A stretch of 64,000 bases of DNA from Zopfochytrium polystomum (GCA_025765615.1 JAIVFJ010000261.1:1-64000); one strand, 5' to 3'. Counted from the stretch's first letter, positions 1-11,412 are shown. Notes: generated from the letters alone by a model not told the origin. Program-made: numbers and translations.

Positions 1-1098
1 GCTCCATGACTTTGGCAAATGGAAGGAGGAAGCGCTTCATCCCGACTCTTTCAATTCGGTCGAAAGCGATGGCGAAACGCGGGTCTCTCTTTGGCGGTGA
101 GGCTGTTGATTTCCGTCTAAGGGTCTGGTTAACTCGCAAACGCATTTTCTCCAACTCGTCCAACGCAAAACTTACACCAAATGCGATCTTGCAAAATCCG
201 TCCATCGTAAAGCGCAAAAGAGGTCGTACAGATTTACTTTTTCCTTCGACTCGACAGCAGCATCAAAAACAGACACTAGAACGAGGATCTTTTCGGCAAA
301 CGTGTTTTCGATGATTTCTTTTAAAATTCTGAACAATCATCGTCAGTGTCAATGAATGAGGCTGATTGCAACCAACTTGTATGGTGAAAATATTCGCAGC
401 CAGCTTCCTCTGCTCTTTCCATTTCTCTCCGTCAGTGTTGAAGATTCCGTCCCCAAGAATGTCATGCAGGTTTTTTTCGGTAAAATGGACCCTTTTGGTG
501 AAGTTAAATCGCGCTCGTCGTATCTCATCCGCGTACCTTTTCGAAGCTCTCGAACTCGGTTTTGAGAACATATTCAATAAGAGCTGGATCGATGGTCGTA
601 ATCGCGGGAGGATGAAACGGTCTTGTTATAAGAAGGGACTCTTCGTCGCTTTCTTTGAACGCATCTGGAAGAAGCCTCGTCAGATGGGGGTCCTTCTACA
701 GAATGAATAAGCTCTCCTCCCCTCCCCTCCCCGCGTCTACCGTTATTCATGTCATGATAGCGATGCAGGTTGGAGACGATGGCCAGCAAGTTGCCGACCA
801 CGGGGCGATTGTTCGGGTACCTGCGAAAAAAGGGAAGAGGCAGGATCAGCAATCAGATCCTTCCGATTGCGCCACCGCACGATGGGTACCTCTTTATCTT
901 TTTCCCGACGATCCACTCCGTGGGGAGGATGGTATACTTGATGGCGTTGTAGAGCGAGTACGAGACGGCAGAAATCGCGATGGCGGTGCCGATGGTGGCG
1001 AGCGATGGCAGGCGCGTCCCCGTCGCAATCGCGATCGCTGCACCGACGGCAGCAGCGAGCGAGGGCACGAGGATTGCTGCTGGCGGTGTTTGTGGCAT
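1..1098 (-). CDS. cytochrome P450, N-terminal part (runs off left edge)
   Basis: Minus-strand gene entering from the left edge, so its heme-binding end is not visible. The first exon from ATG 1098 encodes a hydrophobic, Ala/Ile-rich membrane anchor followed by a basic WIVGKKIKR stretch. Later exons carry VVGNLLAIVSNLH, then LHDILGDGIFNTDGEKWKEQRK (the P450 helix-C region, W-x-x-x-R) and MKRFLLPFAKVME at the edge. Exon joints match those of the neighbouring P450 at 3995-5898. They include an intron after KKIKR (donor gtaccc, acceptor tcgcag) and one after the Asn-Asn-Gly codons (gtagac...tgtag). P450s are ER-anchored heme monooxygenases; the GDGIFNTDG...WKxQRK block resembles fatty-acid hydroxylase-type families, but the substrate cannot be assigned. 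It is a tandem paralogue of the next P450. Confidence 0.85.
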
Positions 1099-1213
1099 CG
1101 TGGTACTCTGATACAGCCTGTTTGCGGGGGGTGGCCTCGCTTCCAGCTTGCTTCTCTCAACTGAGCCACGCGAGACACCGAATTGCAATTATTGTGCTCC
1201 CGACATTGACGCG

Positions 1214-1684
1214 AAGAGCGAACGTTTCTTCTTTCGATGTGCTTTCTCTCTGGTCCGCCACCCATTTTCAAATGGCGAGCTATCTCCAAAGCACTCGGAA
1301 CAACCAAATCTGCCCACCAGACGCGGACTTGGGCATCCCCATAACGGTGTAAATTGACCTCAAACCAATCCACCGTGAGGCCGCTCTCCAGCCACCAATG
1401 CAAGCTATGAATCTTACCCATCTGGGCGGCGCCTCTTTGAGCCGTAATAGTGAACCTGAGCTTGCACCCGCTGTTTTTCCACCACCGGAGGGCCTGTATC
1501 TCGCCGTGGCGGCTCTCGTCGTCCATCGCGCGAACGTCGTACTTGAATTCAAGCCCGCTGTCCTTCCACAATTGCAACACGCGGACCCTTCCATTTGCTG
1601 AAGCAAGGTTCGCTGCTGTGTTGCTGTACTTGAGCGGCAGTCCGCTGTCGCTCCACCACTGCAAAACACGAACATCGCTTATTG
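1214..1684 (-). pseudogene. WWKDSG-repeat (ankyrin-like) protein, C-terminal fragment
   Basis: Four consecutive units of the family repeat are readable on the minus strand: LQWWSDSGLPLKYS, LQLWKDSGLEFKYD, LRWWKNSGCKLRF and LHWWLESGLTVDW. A C-terminal tail follows that matches the tail of the fuller gene at 28296-29399. No N-terminal region or credible start codon lies upstream, and the open frame runs on into the 5' end of the P450 gene. This looks like a truncated copy. The units behave like ankyrin repeats in length and periodicity, but the family function is unknown to me. Confidence 0.7.
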
Positions 1685-1689
1685 TTCTT

Positions 1690-2228
1690 TAGTGTCAAGA
1701 GATTGGGCTTGCAGAACGTCCGTCTGCTGGTTGCGCAACCAGCAGACGAAGCATGCCCATTCAAACAACGGGATGAGAAAAAACAACTGCTTTTCTGACT
1801 CAAACCCCAGCTCCTGCTCCCGCAGCGACTGGTGTTCCTCCTCCTCCTCCAAGGAGAAAAAATCTTCGCACCTGTAAAATCATTTCGTACAAGATGAGAA
1901 TGGGAACTGAGGAATGCTCTGGAGAACTTGTTTATTATGTCATGACAGCGAACGGAGCGCTCGCTGATGAAAAGAAGTACTATGAGATTCTCAAGTATCT
2001 CACATACGGTGTTAATTACACTTTATGTTCTTCTGCTGGTGTACAGTTTTGGCGCGAGGTTGAGGCCGAAGAGCACGTGTGCGGTTTTCCAGCCAGTGGG
2101 ACATGAGCAAATTTCCTCAAGGCCAAGACAGAACTAACTAGCTGCTGCGCTGGAGATTTTACTGAAAACACCTGACCCCAAAAACATTCGCAATAACGAC
2201 GAAACCAAAGCCTAGGCGATCGCGCTTC
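1690..2228. other. gap with no supported gene
   Basis: A 70-codon plus-strand ORF (1894-2106) is open, but it contains no motif I recognise and has no neighbour in frame. I see no RNA gene or repeat here. The gap separates the WWKDSG fragment from the 3' end of the chimeric Spt16-like gene. Confidence 0.4.
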
Positions 2229-3568
2229 CTATCGCTTTCCTTTCGTCTTCTTCTTCCGGTCGTCTTCAGAGTCCTCATCCGAGTCGTCTCGGCGCTTCTG
2301 CTTCTTGCTGGGAGAACCCCTTGTCACTTCCTTGTCCTCTTTCTTGCGGTCCGGGGATGGTTTGTACGATTAGTTTTCAAGAAAAAAGGGGGGGGGACAT
2401 CATCGATTCTTTTTACCTTTGCTGCCTTTCGTTCCATTTCATCCCAGTCGTCTGCCGATTCGTTCGTCTGATCCCGATCCAGAGTAGTTTGACCCCGAGT
2501 CATCCGAGTTGTACTCTCTCTCTGACTGAACAAAGGGAAAATTAGGTGGCAAAATTTGGCAGAGTTTGCTCCCGCAAAAAATCAATCAATGTACCTCTTC
2601 GGACGATTGGGACATCTCATATTCACTCTCCTCGTCTTCGCTCTGTTCGCTGTCCTGTTGGAGATTTTAGCAGCCATACTCCAATCCGCTTTGACCCAAA
2701 AGGACAGCAGGAAGAAATGGAACCTGCCACTTACATCTCCATCGGGCATCAAAAAAGACCAACCGCCCACCTCAAAGAACGCGGCTGGGTCCTCATTCAC
2801 GGTCTTCATGATTTGCGGCCAATTCAAACTGACGGGGCCCTCGGTGAAGCAAATATCCATAGAACTGGAAGGGTGTCAATAAGACGCAAATGAGGAAAAA
2901 ATACTTACTCCAGCCACTCCTTCAAATGCTCAAGAGACTCCATTGGGATGGAGTTGATGTGCTGCACAGGCCGTGTGAACTCTTTAAAAACAACCACCAT
3001 ATCAAAGCTTTTCAGTCCAAACTTGAGGGAAAGACGCATTAACTTGAATCACCGTACGGTTCAAATACAAACCCGAACACGCTCCAGATGTACAATTTCG
3101 ACTTGCGACATTGCATATCCGTGGGAAATAGTAAACTCCACGCCAGTGTTGACTGCCCAGTCCAGAGCGGCAACCTGGCCTTTGCTGCAGGCATCGGCGA
3201 AAAACTCGTCTTTGAACCAGTGTGGAATGGCGTTGCAGCGGTGGATGAATGGAAGGCAATCCATGCTACGAGTGGGGGGGAAACAAGATTAGATCACGTC
3301 AGTACGGGCTCCAGAAAGAGGCAAGGGAAAAAGATAAAAGCAAACTCAACTGCTTGAAGATGAGCCTCGGCCGATCGGAGCTCAATCGAACGAGAGCATT
3401 TGCACCAACGCCACCCAGTCGGAAGATCGTCGCCAAACGGTACGTCGACTGCGCGTCGATCGAGTAGATGCAGATCCCGGCGGCGACGTGCGGCGGCAGG
3501 ATCTGGCGTCGGGCGCGCGGCTGCGTCAACAGTGGCTGTGCCTCGTTCAGGTCCGGGTCTTCGGTCAT
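2229..3568 (-). CDS. chimeric gene: WWKDSG-family N-terminus fused to Spt16 (FACT subunit) C-terminus
   Basis: Starting at ATG 3568, exon 1 ([14 protein letters not shown]...) and exon 2 ([17 protein letters not shown], then [13 protein letters not shown]) look like the N-terminus and first repeat of the local WWKDSG/ankyrin family. In the same exon the frame continues into [12 protein letters not shown]. After a short intron (gtttgt...caag, 3022-3072) it continues as [51 protein letters not shown] and [10 protein letters not shown], ending in a basic tail (KKKTKGKR, stop at 2229). That order matches the C-terminal third of Spt16, the histone chaperone of the FACT complex, including its acidic/basic tail. 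The Spt16 N-terminal peptidase-like domain and most of the middle domain are absent. Introns were placed by eye. It may be a duplicated 3' segment captured by the repeat gene; a complete Spt16 should exist elsewhere because FACT is essential. Confidence 0.7.
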
Positions 3569-3724
3569 TTTTCGTCTTTTCAATTTTGGAGAGCCGGCTG
3601 TGAGCAGCCTGCAACAAGCAACGCAACCAGTGCGCAGACAACACGGACAATTCAGGCTGTTCAAGAATGTCAGCTGACAATTCGTCTTCGCGAGATAGAA
3701 AACATGTTTGCGAGTCCATTTCCC

Positions 3725-3925
3725 GATTATCGCCGCTCAACACTCGCCATGAGAACGCCATCCTTCATCGCGAGCATGGACGACATCGTATACGTCTTTG
3801 GTCCGCCGTCCGCCTCACGATCTTCCACCTCAAACCGGAATCGCCTCAACAGCTCCACCACCACAAACACAATCTCCAGCTCCGCAAGGCTCTTCCCAGA
3901 CTGCGCCACGCAATTCCTTTGTTCT
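3725..3925 (-). pseudogene. cytochrome P450 C-terminal relic
   Basis: The minus strand reads from about the heme-ligand Cys (NCVAQSGKSLAELE) through IVFVVVELLRRFRF to DGVLMASVERR and a stop. This closely parallels the last ~60 residues of the P450 at 3995-5898. Nothing upstream continues the P450, so only the tail survives, between the chimeric gene and the intact P450. It suggests the tandem P450 array was once longer or was partly converted. Confidence 0.75.
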
Positions 3926-3994
3926 AACCGTTTCGTCGTCCCGGCTAAATATTAGTTTCATTTAACCTCGCTTCAAATTCGGCACCAGTTTCAG

Positions 3995-5898
3995 TCACCG
4001 CCCCTCAATATCCGCCATCAGCACCGCATCCTTCATTGCCAGCAGCGACGACAACACATACGTCTTCGGCCCGCCGTCCGCCTCGCGATCCTGCACCACA
4101 AACCGGAACCGCCTCAGCAGCTCCACAACGACAAACACAATTTCCATCTCGGCAAAGCTCTTGCCCAGACATACCCGCGGCCCAGCGTTGAACGCCGTGT
4201 ACGCAAACTGCGACGGCACGTTCTCCATCTCCATCCACCGCTCGGGACGGAACTCGGCCGCGTCGGGGCCCCAGAGACGCGTCGACCGCCCCTGCGCGTA
4301 CGAGAACCAGACCACGCGCATCCCGCGCCAAACGCGGACGCCGTTGGGGAGCACCATGTCGCGCATCGCTTGCTTGCCGTTGCCAGGAACCGGCGGGTAG
4401 AGACGGAGAGTTTCCCGCATGACTGCGGTTGCGTAGGGAACGCGGCTGCGAACGGTCTCGTAGGAGACGGTGGCAGTGGGGGGCAGCCCGGCGGTCGCGG
4501 CGTCGACCTCGGCCAGGAGGCGCGTGTACACGGATGGGTGCCGCTCGAGCATCAGGAACAACCAGGACAGCGCGACGCCAGTTGTGTCGCGGCCGGCTGT
4601 GAGAAAGTTGATCAAGCCATCGGCGAGGTCGCTGCGCAAGTCGGACGTCGAGGAGGCGGTGTTAGCAGGCGTGGCGCTTATCATGAGGGCGAGGAGGTCG
4701 CGCTGCCGTGGATTCGCGGTGGTGTCCGGGCTCCTTGCAAGGGCAAGCCGCTGATCGACTATCGAGAGGCTATAGTCACGTATCAGTCGGAGGTCGCGGT
4801 GGAACTGCTTTCCTTCGGTAGTGTAGTGCTCCATGGGTTTGCGGAAAGGACTGAGGAAGCGCTTGATGCTCATGACTTGTGCGCGATCAAATGCGACAGC
4901 AAAAGCGGGTCGCTCCTTGGCAGCGAGACTGTTGATGTCCGTCTGAAGAAGAGGTCAGGCTGAAACGAAACCGAACAAGGCAACCTTCTTGAACTCACAC
5001 CAAACGCAATTTTGCAAAAGCCGTCCATCGTGAAACGCATGAACAAGTCGTATAAATTGACGCTTTCCTTCGAGTCGGCGGCAGCGTTCAAGACAGCGAC
5101 GAGTTCGTGCAACTTTTCGGGGAACGTAGTTTCAATGATGTCTTTGAAGTTCTGACGACGAATTGGATTAGTCGAGCCATGTTGCCGACGAGTAATGCAG
5201 ATCAAAAAACAAACCTTGACAGTGAAGATGGTTGAAGCCAGCTTCCTTTGAGCCTTCCATCTCTCTCCATCCGTGTTGAAGATGCCGTCCCCGAGAAGGT
5301 CGTGGAAATTACCGCGGAAAAACGGACCCTTGCAAGCAAGTTTACCTTCGTTGGAGTCGATCGGAGTCGATGGGAAAGAATCCGTGTTAAAGTCGCTCAC
5401 CTTCTCAAAGCTCGCGAACTCGGATTTGAGAACAAACTCGATCACAGCTGGGTCGATGGTTGCGATCACGGCAGGGACCAGTGGCCTCGAAACGAGAATG
5501 GATTCTCCATCGCCCTCGTTCAGCTCCTCTGCGTTGAAAAGATGAGCAAGCCAATCGAAAGAAAGCGAATGTGAATACTTGCCGGAGTACATGTCGTAGT
5601 AGAGATGCAGATTGGCAGATGGCAAGAATGTTTCCGAATACAGGAATGCTGTGCGAAAGCCTGTGTGGGTTCGTTGGGGTTGGGAGGAGTGGGAAGTTAC
5701 GGTTGTATTTGGCAGAAAAGTGATCGCGGCGTGCAAGCCGAACCTTTTGATCTTCTTCCCGATGATCCAGTCCGTCGGGAGGATGGTGAACTTGATGGCT
5801 TTGTAGACTGAGTACGACGCCGCCGCGATCGCGACGGCCGCGCCGAAGGCGGCGAGCGACGGCAGTTGCACTTTTCGATCCAACATTTCTGCGTTCAT
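3995..5898 (-). CDS. cytochrome P450 monooxygenase, near-complete, one apparent frameshift
   Basis: Six exons by eye: 5744-5898, 5583-5660, 5401-5528, 5215-5328, 4999-5151 and 3995-4942. Visible landmarks are an N-terminal membrane anchor (start MNAEMLDRK, 5898), LLGDGIFNTDGERW, the I-helix AGRDTT, the K-helix ETLR (RETLRLYPPVP), FRPERW, and the heme loop FNAGPRVCLGKS with Cys as axial ligand. The intron between exons 2 and 3 appears to use a GC-AG donor (gcaagt), where the paralogue at 1-1098 uses gtagac. Total length is about 525 aa, normal for a microsomal P450. The exons sum to one nucleotide too many, because the frame must change near 5610-5622 between GNILAI and NLHLYYDM. Either this copy is damaged or there is a sequence error. 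The substrate is unknown; the family style suggests a fatty-acid or alkane hydroxylase. Confidence 0.85.
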
Positions 5899-6650
5899 GG
5901 CGCCAATGAAACTCTGCCGAGTTGTCTTCTTTTTGCCGGTCACTGTGGCTTATCATATTTTGCCGCGTCTGTCGAATTTTGCCACTGCCATCCGAGTTGT
6001 GGCTTTCACCTCGCACGCTGCTGGTTGTGTCAAAGAGTAGGAAATGGACCCGCTGGGGGTCCCGACGATGGCCTAAAAGCCAACATCTGGACTTGGAGAG
6101 CGCGAGTTGCTCTTGGTGGAGCCATCGATCCGTTGTCGAGACCGGCCCCGTGCCTGAAATAATGGATAGAGGCGAAAAAAGTTACTCCACCACCAATTAG
6201 GGTCTTCAACATACTAAAAGAGAAATGCTTTCGCCAGGTTGAGTGGTGCTTGACGGGAAGGCACCGCCTCAACAAAATGTGGGTCACCACCGATACAAGA
6301 AAACGGACGCGGACACGGTTGTGGAATCAGCCTTTGCCGCCCCACCCCAGCTTCTGTGGTCCACACTGGCAGCGCGCCACACACAAGGAATAACAAGAAA
6401 GCTGTTATTCAGGGACGGACCGGGGAGAGTGCAAAGCTGGCTGTCTTCAACGCGTCTCTTCCGTCGGGGGCATGAAAAAATTCTCACGCGCTCAATACGC
6501 TTTTTATTTTCGGCCGAGATTCCACTGAAACGGGACGATAACGCGCCGAGGAAATTCTCGCAACGCTTTTCTTGAAAAACACGATAATGCCAACCAACTT
6601 TGTTCCCAGCACGTGAAGGCGCCCCACGGATTAGTGAGAGAAAGAGAGAT
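5899..6650. other. intergenic, no supported gene
   Basis: Contains only short ORFs. A minus-strand ORF around 6030-6290 begins MLKTLIGGGVTFFASIHYF, a possible membrane segment, but has no family match I recognise and no splice context. I call nothing here. Confidence 0.4.

Positions 6651-6651
<1 letters not shown>

Positions 6652-6728
<77 letters not shown>
6652..6728. repeat. (GA)n microsatellite
   Basis: A nearly pure GA/AG dinucleotide tract followed by imperfect GA-rich sequence to about 6768. It lies about 180 bp upstream of the aldolase-like start codon. Reading it in frame yields artificial Arg-Glu or Ser-Leu ORFs, which are not genes. Confidence 0.95.
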
Positions 6729-6733
<5 letters not shown>

Positions 6734-6908
6734 CACGGAGAGAGAGAGATAGAGAGACGGAGAGAGAGCTACTCGACCAAGCAAAGCAATCATGGCAAAG
6801 GTCTAGACTTCGAATAAATACCTGAACCGACACACGCTGAACACGCTCACTGACACACATACACACACACTCACTCACTCACACAAACAGGCGAACACAA
6901 CACTGCAC

Positions 6909-8094
6909 ATGGCCGCCACCGCCGCCCCTTCTCACGTTCGTTCCGTTACTTCCAAGAATGCCGCCGACGTCGACCTTGCATCCATGGTGCAACAAGGCGC
7001 GGAGTCGTTTGAACAGGACCGCTCGCTGATGCTGACTTTTGCCACCCACGCGGAGCACCGCGCGCACCTCAAGGGTCGCCTGGCCGCCGCCTTCAGGCTG
7101 TTCGGCAGGAACGGATACGGTGAGGGTTTTCTGGGGTGTGTGGGGTGACCGTCTCGCCAAGGAGAGGTTGCATCGGCGGACGGATGCTTTGCCTGTATTT
7201 GCTATCCCGGCGCCCCTTGTTACACTTTGAGCCACCGTGGTCGCTGTCACCAACCATTTTGACGCTCGTATTCGCCTCCAGACGAGGGAGCTGCTGGCCA
7301 CATTACCGTGCGTGACCCGGAGTACACGGACTGCTTCTGGGTCAACCCGTTCGGCCTGCCGTTCTCCATGGTGACCGTGTCGGATCTGGTCCTCGTCAAC
7401 CACGAGGGCAAGATCGTGATGGGCGGCAAGCCGGGCGGAGGCCAGCGCATCAACCGTGCGGTATGGAAGTTCCATTCCATTTCTATTTTCTCTTTGCTTT
7501 TGATCGCCTCATCTGGTGCTTCGTGGATGCGTTGAAATCACACTTACACCGTCTTTCCGTCACCACCACTTCATCCAGGCCTTCGAGATCCACTCCAAAA
7601 TTCACGCGGCGCGTCCCGACGTAACCGCCGCCTGCCACGCGCACACCCCTTACGGCCGCGCCTTCTCCGTCTTTGGCCGCCCGCTTCCCATCACGACCCA
7701 GGACGGCTGCGCCTTCCACCGCGGCCTCAAAGTCTACGCCAGCTTCAAGGGCGTGGTGCTCTCCGACACCGAGGCGCTACGCATCGCCGACGCCCTCGGC
7801 GACGACGGGAAAGCCGTCATCATGCAGAACCACGGATTGCTTACGGTTGGGACGACGCTGGAGGCTGCGGTGTTTTGGTTCGTGACGCTCGAGGGGCTTT
7901 GTAAGATGCAGTTGATGGTCGACGCGGTGGAGGCCGCGAAGGGTGGAGCGGAGGGGTGGAAGGCAAAGGAGATTGAGGAGGCGGAGAGGGAGTTTACGTG
8001 GCGACAGGTTGGGAGCGAGTATTCTGGCTGGTTCCAGGGCAACGCGTACTTGATGGAGATTGAGGACCAGATCAACGGCGCGCACCTCAAGTGA
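6909..8094 (+). CDS. class II aldolase / adducin-type head-domain protein
   Basis: Three exons, 6909-7119, 7282-7460 and 7579-8094, give a 301-residue protein with consistent phases across both GT-AG introns. Motifs of the class II aldolase/adducin fold are present: GHITVRDPE with NPFGLPFSMV near the middle; the paired metal-binding HAH in CHAHTPYGRAFS; and a later metal-ligand His in MQNHGLLTVG. In this fold the histidines hold a divalent metal, used in enzymes for retro-aldol or isomerase chemistry on phosphorylated sugars. Fungal cytosolic members of this size are often of unknown substrate. The start is the first ATG after the GA tract, and the N-terminal ~40 residues are polar and variable. 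I cannot assign the substrate. Confidence 0.9.
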
Positions 8095-8244
8095 ATGTAG
8101 CAGTGGGTGCAAGTAGGGTAATCAGGGGACCGAAGTTCATCAATACTTTCTTTTCTTCCATTTTTGCTGTCAGTCCGTCATTATTCGAACAGAAACCATT
8201 CCACTGTTGTTAAATAGAGGCTGCTGGGTAGGTAGAACCATAGC

Positions 8245-8326
8245 GACAACGTGGCCGAGCGGTTAAGGCGACAGACTCGAAATCTGTTACTCTCTGGGTG
8301 CGCAGGTTCGAGTCCTGCCGTTGTCG
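8245..8326 (+). tRNA. tRNA-Ser (anticodon CGA)
   Basis: Seven-base acceptor stem gacaacg/cgttgtc, A-box-like TGGCCGAGCGG, anticodon loop CTCGAAA (anticodon CGA), a long variable arm typical of tRNA-Ser, and T-arm GGTTCGAGTCC. 82 nt including the discriminator G. The same tRNA recurs at 26725-26806 and 40160-40241. Confidence 0.95.
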
Positions 8327-8344
8327 TGAATGTTGGTAAATTGT

Positions 8345-8810
8345 GCTTTTCTCCTCAGAACCGACCGACACAAAGTGGCGTCCAAACACCTGGCGATTTG
8401 GTGAGGTTGATTGCTATGTTCCTGTTCCTCGAGGCCGCTGGAAGAACGGAAACTCTCAACCGGCTGTCCTTCCACCACCGCAGCACCGCGCACCGAAGCT
8501 CCAGCCCGCTCTCCTTCCACCATTGAAGGATCTTCACCGAATCTGTGTTGTTGATGGCGCTCTATTGATGAGCTTGTCAAAAGCGGTCGCGAGGAAGGCG
8601 ACGTTTTGAAGAACTCAAGGATTTCGAGGAATTGCTAAGGAGGTACGCCGACTGGATCCGCGACAGGGAAGAGGCACGCTATAGTGTAGCGATGGCACCG
8701 TGAGTGCATGTAGGCGCAAGTCGCGATTGCGAGGATGCAGGGATTTGCATTCGTCTCGACCATGCGCGGGCACTTGTCCAATTGGTCGATTGGCAAGACA
8801 CAATCAATAT
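8345..8810 (-). pseudogene. WWKDSG-family relic downstream of tRNA-Ser
   Basis: Minus-strand frames contain ILQWWKESGLELR and LRWWKDSRL, preceded in other frames by a family-like N-terminal piece (ATCAYMHSRCHRYTIACLF). The same N-terminal piece is seen beside the second tRNA-Ser at 26930-27250. The frame is broken several times, so this is a decayed copy. Confidence 0.55.
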
Positions 8811-8829
8811 TAAAATGTTTAGTATGTTT

Positions 8830-9200
8830 AATTTACTTTGATTCTTGGTGTGCAAGTGGGTTTTTGTTTGTGAGCGTGGTGGTTCTTTTGGTGTGGCTGC
8901 AGCCAAGCGGCCCTTGCCACTCTTTTGGCAAGTACTGTACATGATGAACACAAATTTAAATTAAATAAATTCTTAGCAGTTTTCTTGGATTTGTGGACTT
9001 TCCAGCCAGGGAACAGACCCCGGCGGGTGCCCAAACCTATCGGTTTTGAAAACCGATCGAATCACTTCAGTTATTGAAAAAGGGAGAAAAGTAAGGTTGA
9101 ACCTTGCGGGCTACACATTAGTAATCCTCGGGAGCCTGGCCAAAGAATATGTTTGGAACGATTGCATCTCCTGAACAGATCCTTCTCCAAAGCACGCAGG
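8830..9200. other. intergenic, no gene seen
   Basis: A+T-richer stretch with no supported ORF, repeat or RNA gene before the tRNA-Ala. Confidence 0.4.
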
Positions 9201-9207
9201 AACACTG

Positions 9208-9279
9208 TGGAGGCACAGGGGATCGAACCCTGGGCATCTCGCATGCGAAGCGAGCTATCTACCACTGATATATACCCCC
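9208..9279 (-). tRNA. tRNA-Ala (anticodon CGC)
   Basis: On the minus strand the acceptor stem GGGGGTA pairs with TGCCTCC, including the G3:U70 wobble that marks alanine tRNAs. The anticodon stem-loop CTCGC-TTCGCAT-GCGAG gives CGC, and the T-arm is GGGTTCGATCCC. 72 nt. Confidence 0.92.
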
Positions 9280-9645
9280 AATAACAGTGCAGAGATCACT
9301 TGGTATTAATGGTAAAACTTGCTGTGAAGCTGTGACATTCCAAGCCTTGCTTGCAGGAGCTGGGCGCATCTTATTTAAGCATTACGCAGATAAAGAGGCT
9401 GAGTGCCAGATCTGCACCTTTTGGCAAATGAAATGGGATGTAAAAAATACGCTCGCTGCTCTTCTTCGATTGGGTTCACTTTTTCCTTTTTTCCTTTTCC
9501 TTTTTCTTCCAGTTTAGTTTTTGGAGTGTCCCGTGTGCAGCCAGAGCAATACAAACAACTGTGAACCCGTAGTCGCTTCGGTACAAATGCCTGGAAAATG
9601 TTCTGCACACAAATTGCTATGGAAACTGCTTTCTCTAAGAAAGTG
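9280..9645. other. intergenic, no gene seen
   Basis: No supported ORF. The sequence ends at AAGTG, which borders repeat R2 and recurs after its right end (14931-14935). Confidence 0.4.
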
Positions 9646-11103
9646 TGTGAGACTGTGCTCTCTAAATCTCCTCACCCTGGGCTGGAGGTGGAAATAGAGC
9701 AATGGCCTAAATACCAATCCTATCTAATGAAAAGGGGCAAAAGAAGGTGTCTAGGGGTCACCAGACAGGAAAATGTATTTGGAGTCTACTAAAGCCCATC
9801 ATCAAACACAAAAGAAACTCTTTAAACACAAAAAAGAGCAGTTATCACGCATCTAAAAGGGAAACATAAGAAAAGTGTGACAAAGGTGGCACAATCACAA
9901 AAGAAAGTGCAAAATGCCTCTGGTCCAAGACACAGAGAAACCCCAATGGCAAAGCCAAAGGGACCGAATCACTCGGTAAGGAATGAGACTTAGGGCAACA
10001 AAGGGGGCGCCTAAGGCAGCACCAACCAATCTGTGCCAGCTCCTTCCCAAGGCAGAAGCCAAGGGGGAAGGCAAGAGAGTGGGGAGGAAAGTGGCCAGGT
10101 CCCAACCTGTTGGAGCCACCACCTTGGAGCACCAGCTCCCTCTCTGCCAAAGACAAGCCCTAAGTTGGAGGGGGTTGGACACAAAGGGCAAACACAAGGA
10201 ACAGTTAGTGTGCAGAGATGCCTGTTGGATCAAACCAGAACTGTTTTCCACTTAACAGAACCAGACACATCTTGTCTCACTCCCAAGAGAGGTTCCAACT
10301 CAATCCAAGGAAGGGGCACACAGGGTGGGAGACAGTGGGACTCTTCTTGCTTCATCCTACTAGGACACAGACATCTGCCTCACCAGGCCAGAGGTATCCC
10401 CTATCTTAGAAGCAAGGAAGGTTAAAACCCACTCCCACACACAAGTGTGGCACCATGACATCACAGGCATTAATCTGAGAGAAAGAGGGTCTGAACCCAG
10501 TGAAGACCAGGCCCACCAGAGGCCACAGGAGCCAACAACCAGGGAGATGGGGGCATACCTGAGAGACCATTTCTGCAGCAGTACCTGACCAGCCAGCTCA
10601 TTCATATCACCTTGAGAGACCTGGATTTGACTAGATGTATTGACAGGAACCTAGAGGCACCACCACAGATTTACCCTCCATCCTTCCATCACCAAGTGGC
10701 TCCTACCCAGTCCAACCTAAGCAGCATGCAGAATGGTGAGGTGCACTGGGGATTGAACCCAGCACACTGCCATGATGGCCAAGAGGACTTCAACCTCCTG
10801 TCACACACCAGGGGACTGCCACCCCCAGCTCCACATACAGTCAGGAAGAAAAGGGCAGGCAAGGGACTTCAGGTACAGTTCTCACAGTCAACAAGAAGGG
10901 GGGGCAGCAGTTTAAATAGGAGAGAGTTGGAATCACAGGGAGGAGAGGAAAAAGGAGGGAAAACACATACAAAACAACAAAACAATAAATAAAACAGTAA
11001 AAAACAGAAGGGATGGGTGATTCACCAAATGGGGCTGAGCCATCAACAAAGAGAGACAGCTCAGAGAATCATGGAGCCATTTCTTGGCAGACAGCCACCA
11101 GAG
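9646..11103. repeat. unclassified repeat R2, copy 1, left part
   Basis: The same sequence family appears at 24476-26521 and 59805-61156, diverged but collinear. Copy 1 begins TGTGAGACTGTG and, ignoring the nested retroelement, ends GTCGTCCTCAC at 14930, so the ends are short inverted repeats (TGTGAG/CTCAC). AAGTG occurs on both sides (9641-9645, 14931-14935) and is a candidate target duplication. It contains tRNA-like segments, such as the box-B-like ggggattgaaccc around 10751. No conserved protein is visible. The full unit is about 2.2 kb. Its class is unclear: it could be a non-autonomous LTR-type derivative or a pol III-derived composite. Confidence 0.7.
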
Positions 11104-11412
11104 TGTCAGGAACAGGGCAGGACAGGACAAGGCAGACAAGGAACTGAGAGGAGTGATGATTGTATTGGAAACAATAATTCACTTGAGGGATGGGACAGGT
11201 CCCCCCATCCCCCTTTTATACCTTTTGAGAGTCTTCCTTGTCAAGACTCAAAGAAAGTTCCAGAAAGAGCAATTAGTAATACAATGATACCAATGATACC
11301 AATGACAACAAGACAAGTCAGGTAAGCAAAGAAGGTTCCAGAAGGTTCCACAAGGTTCCATGAAGGAATGTTCCAGAAGGTTCCAGTGGTTTCCAGAGGG
11401 TGATTCATAACA
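11104..11412 (-). repeat. 3' LTR of nested element
   Basis: 309 bp, TG...CA ends in element orientation, near-identical to 13888-14196. It contains a TATA-like tataaaag followed by a G-rich run. The solo LTR at 15296-15598 and the LTR at 61157-61509 belong to the same family. Confidence 0.93.

Noticed and set aside
6284..6878. Long Ser-Leu and Arg-Glu ORFs over the GA/CT tract
   Set aside because: They arise from reading a dinucleotide repeat in frame; the same happens at 27390-28056 and 35989-36525.
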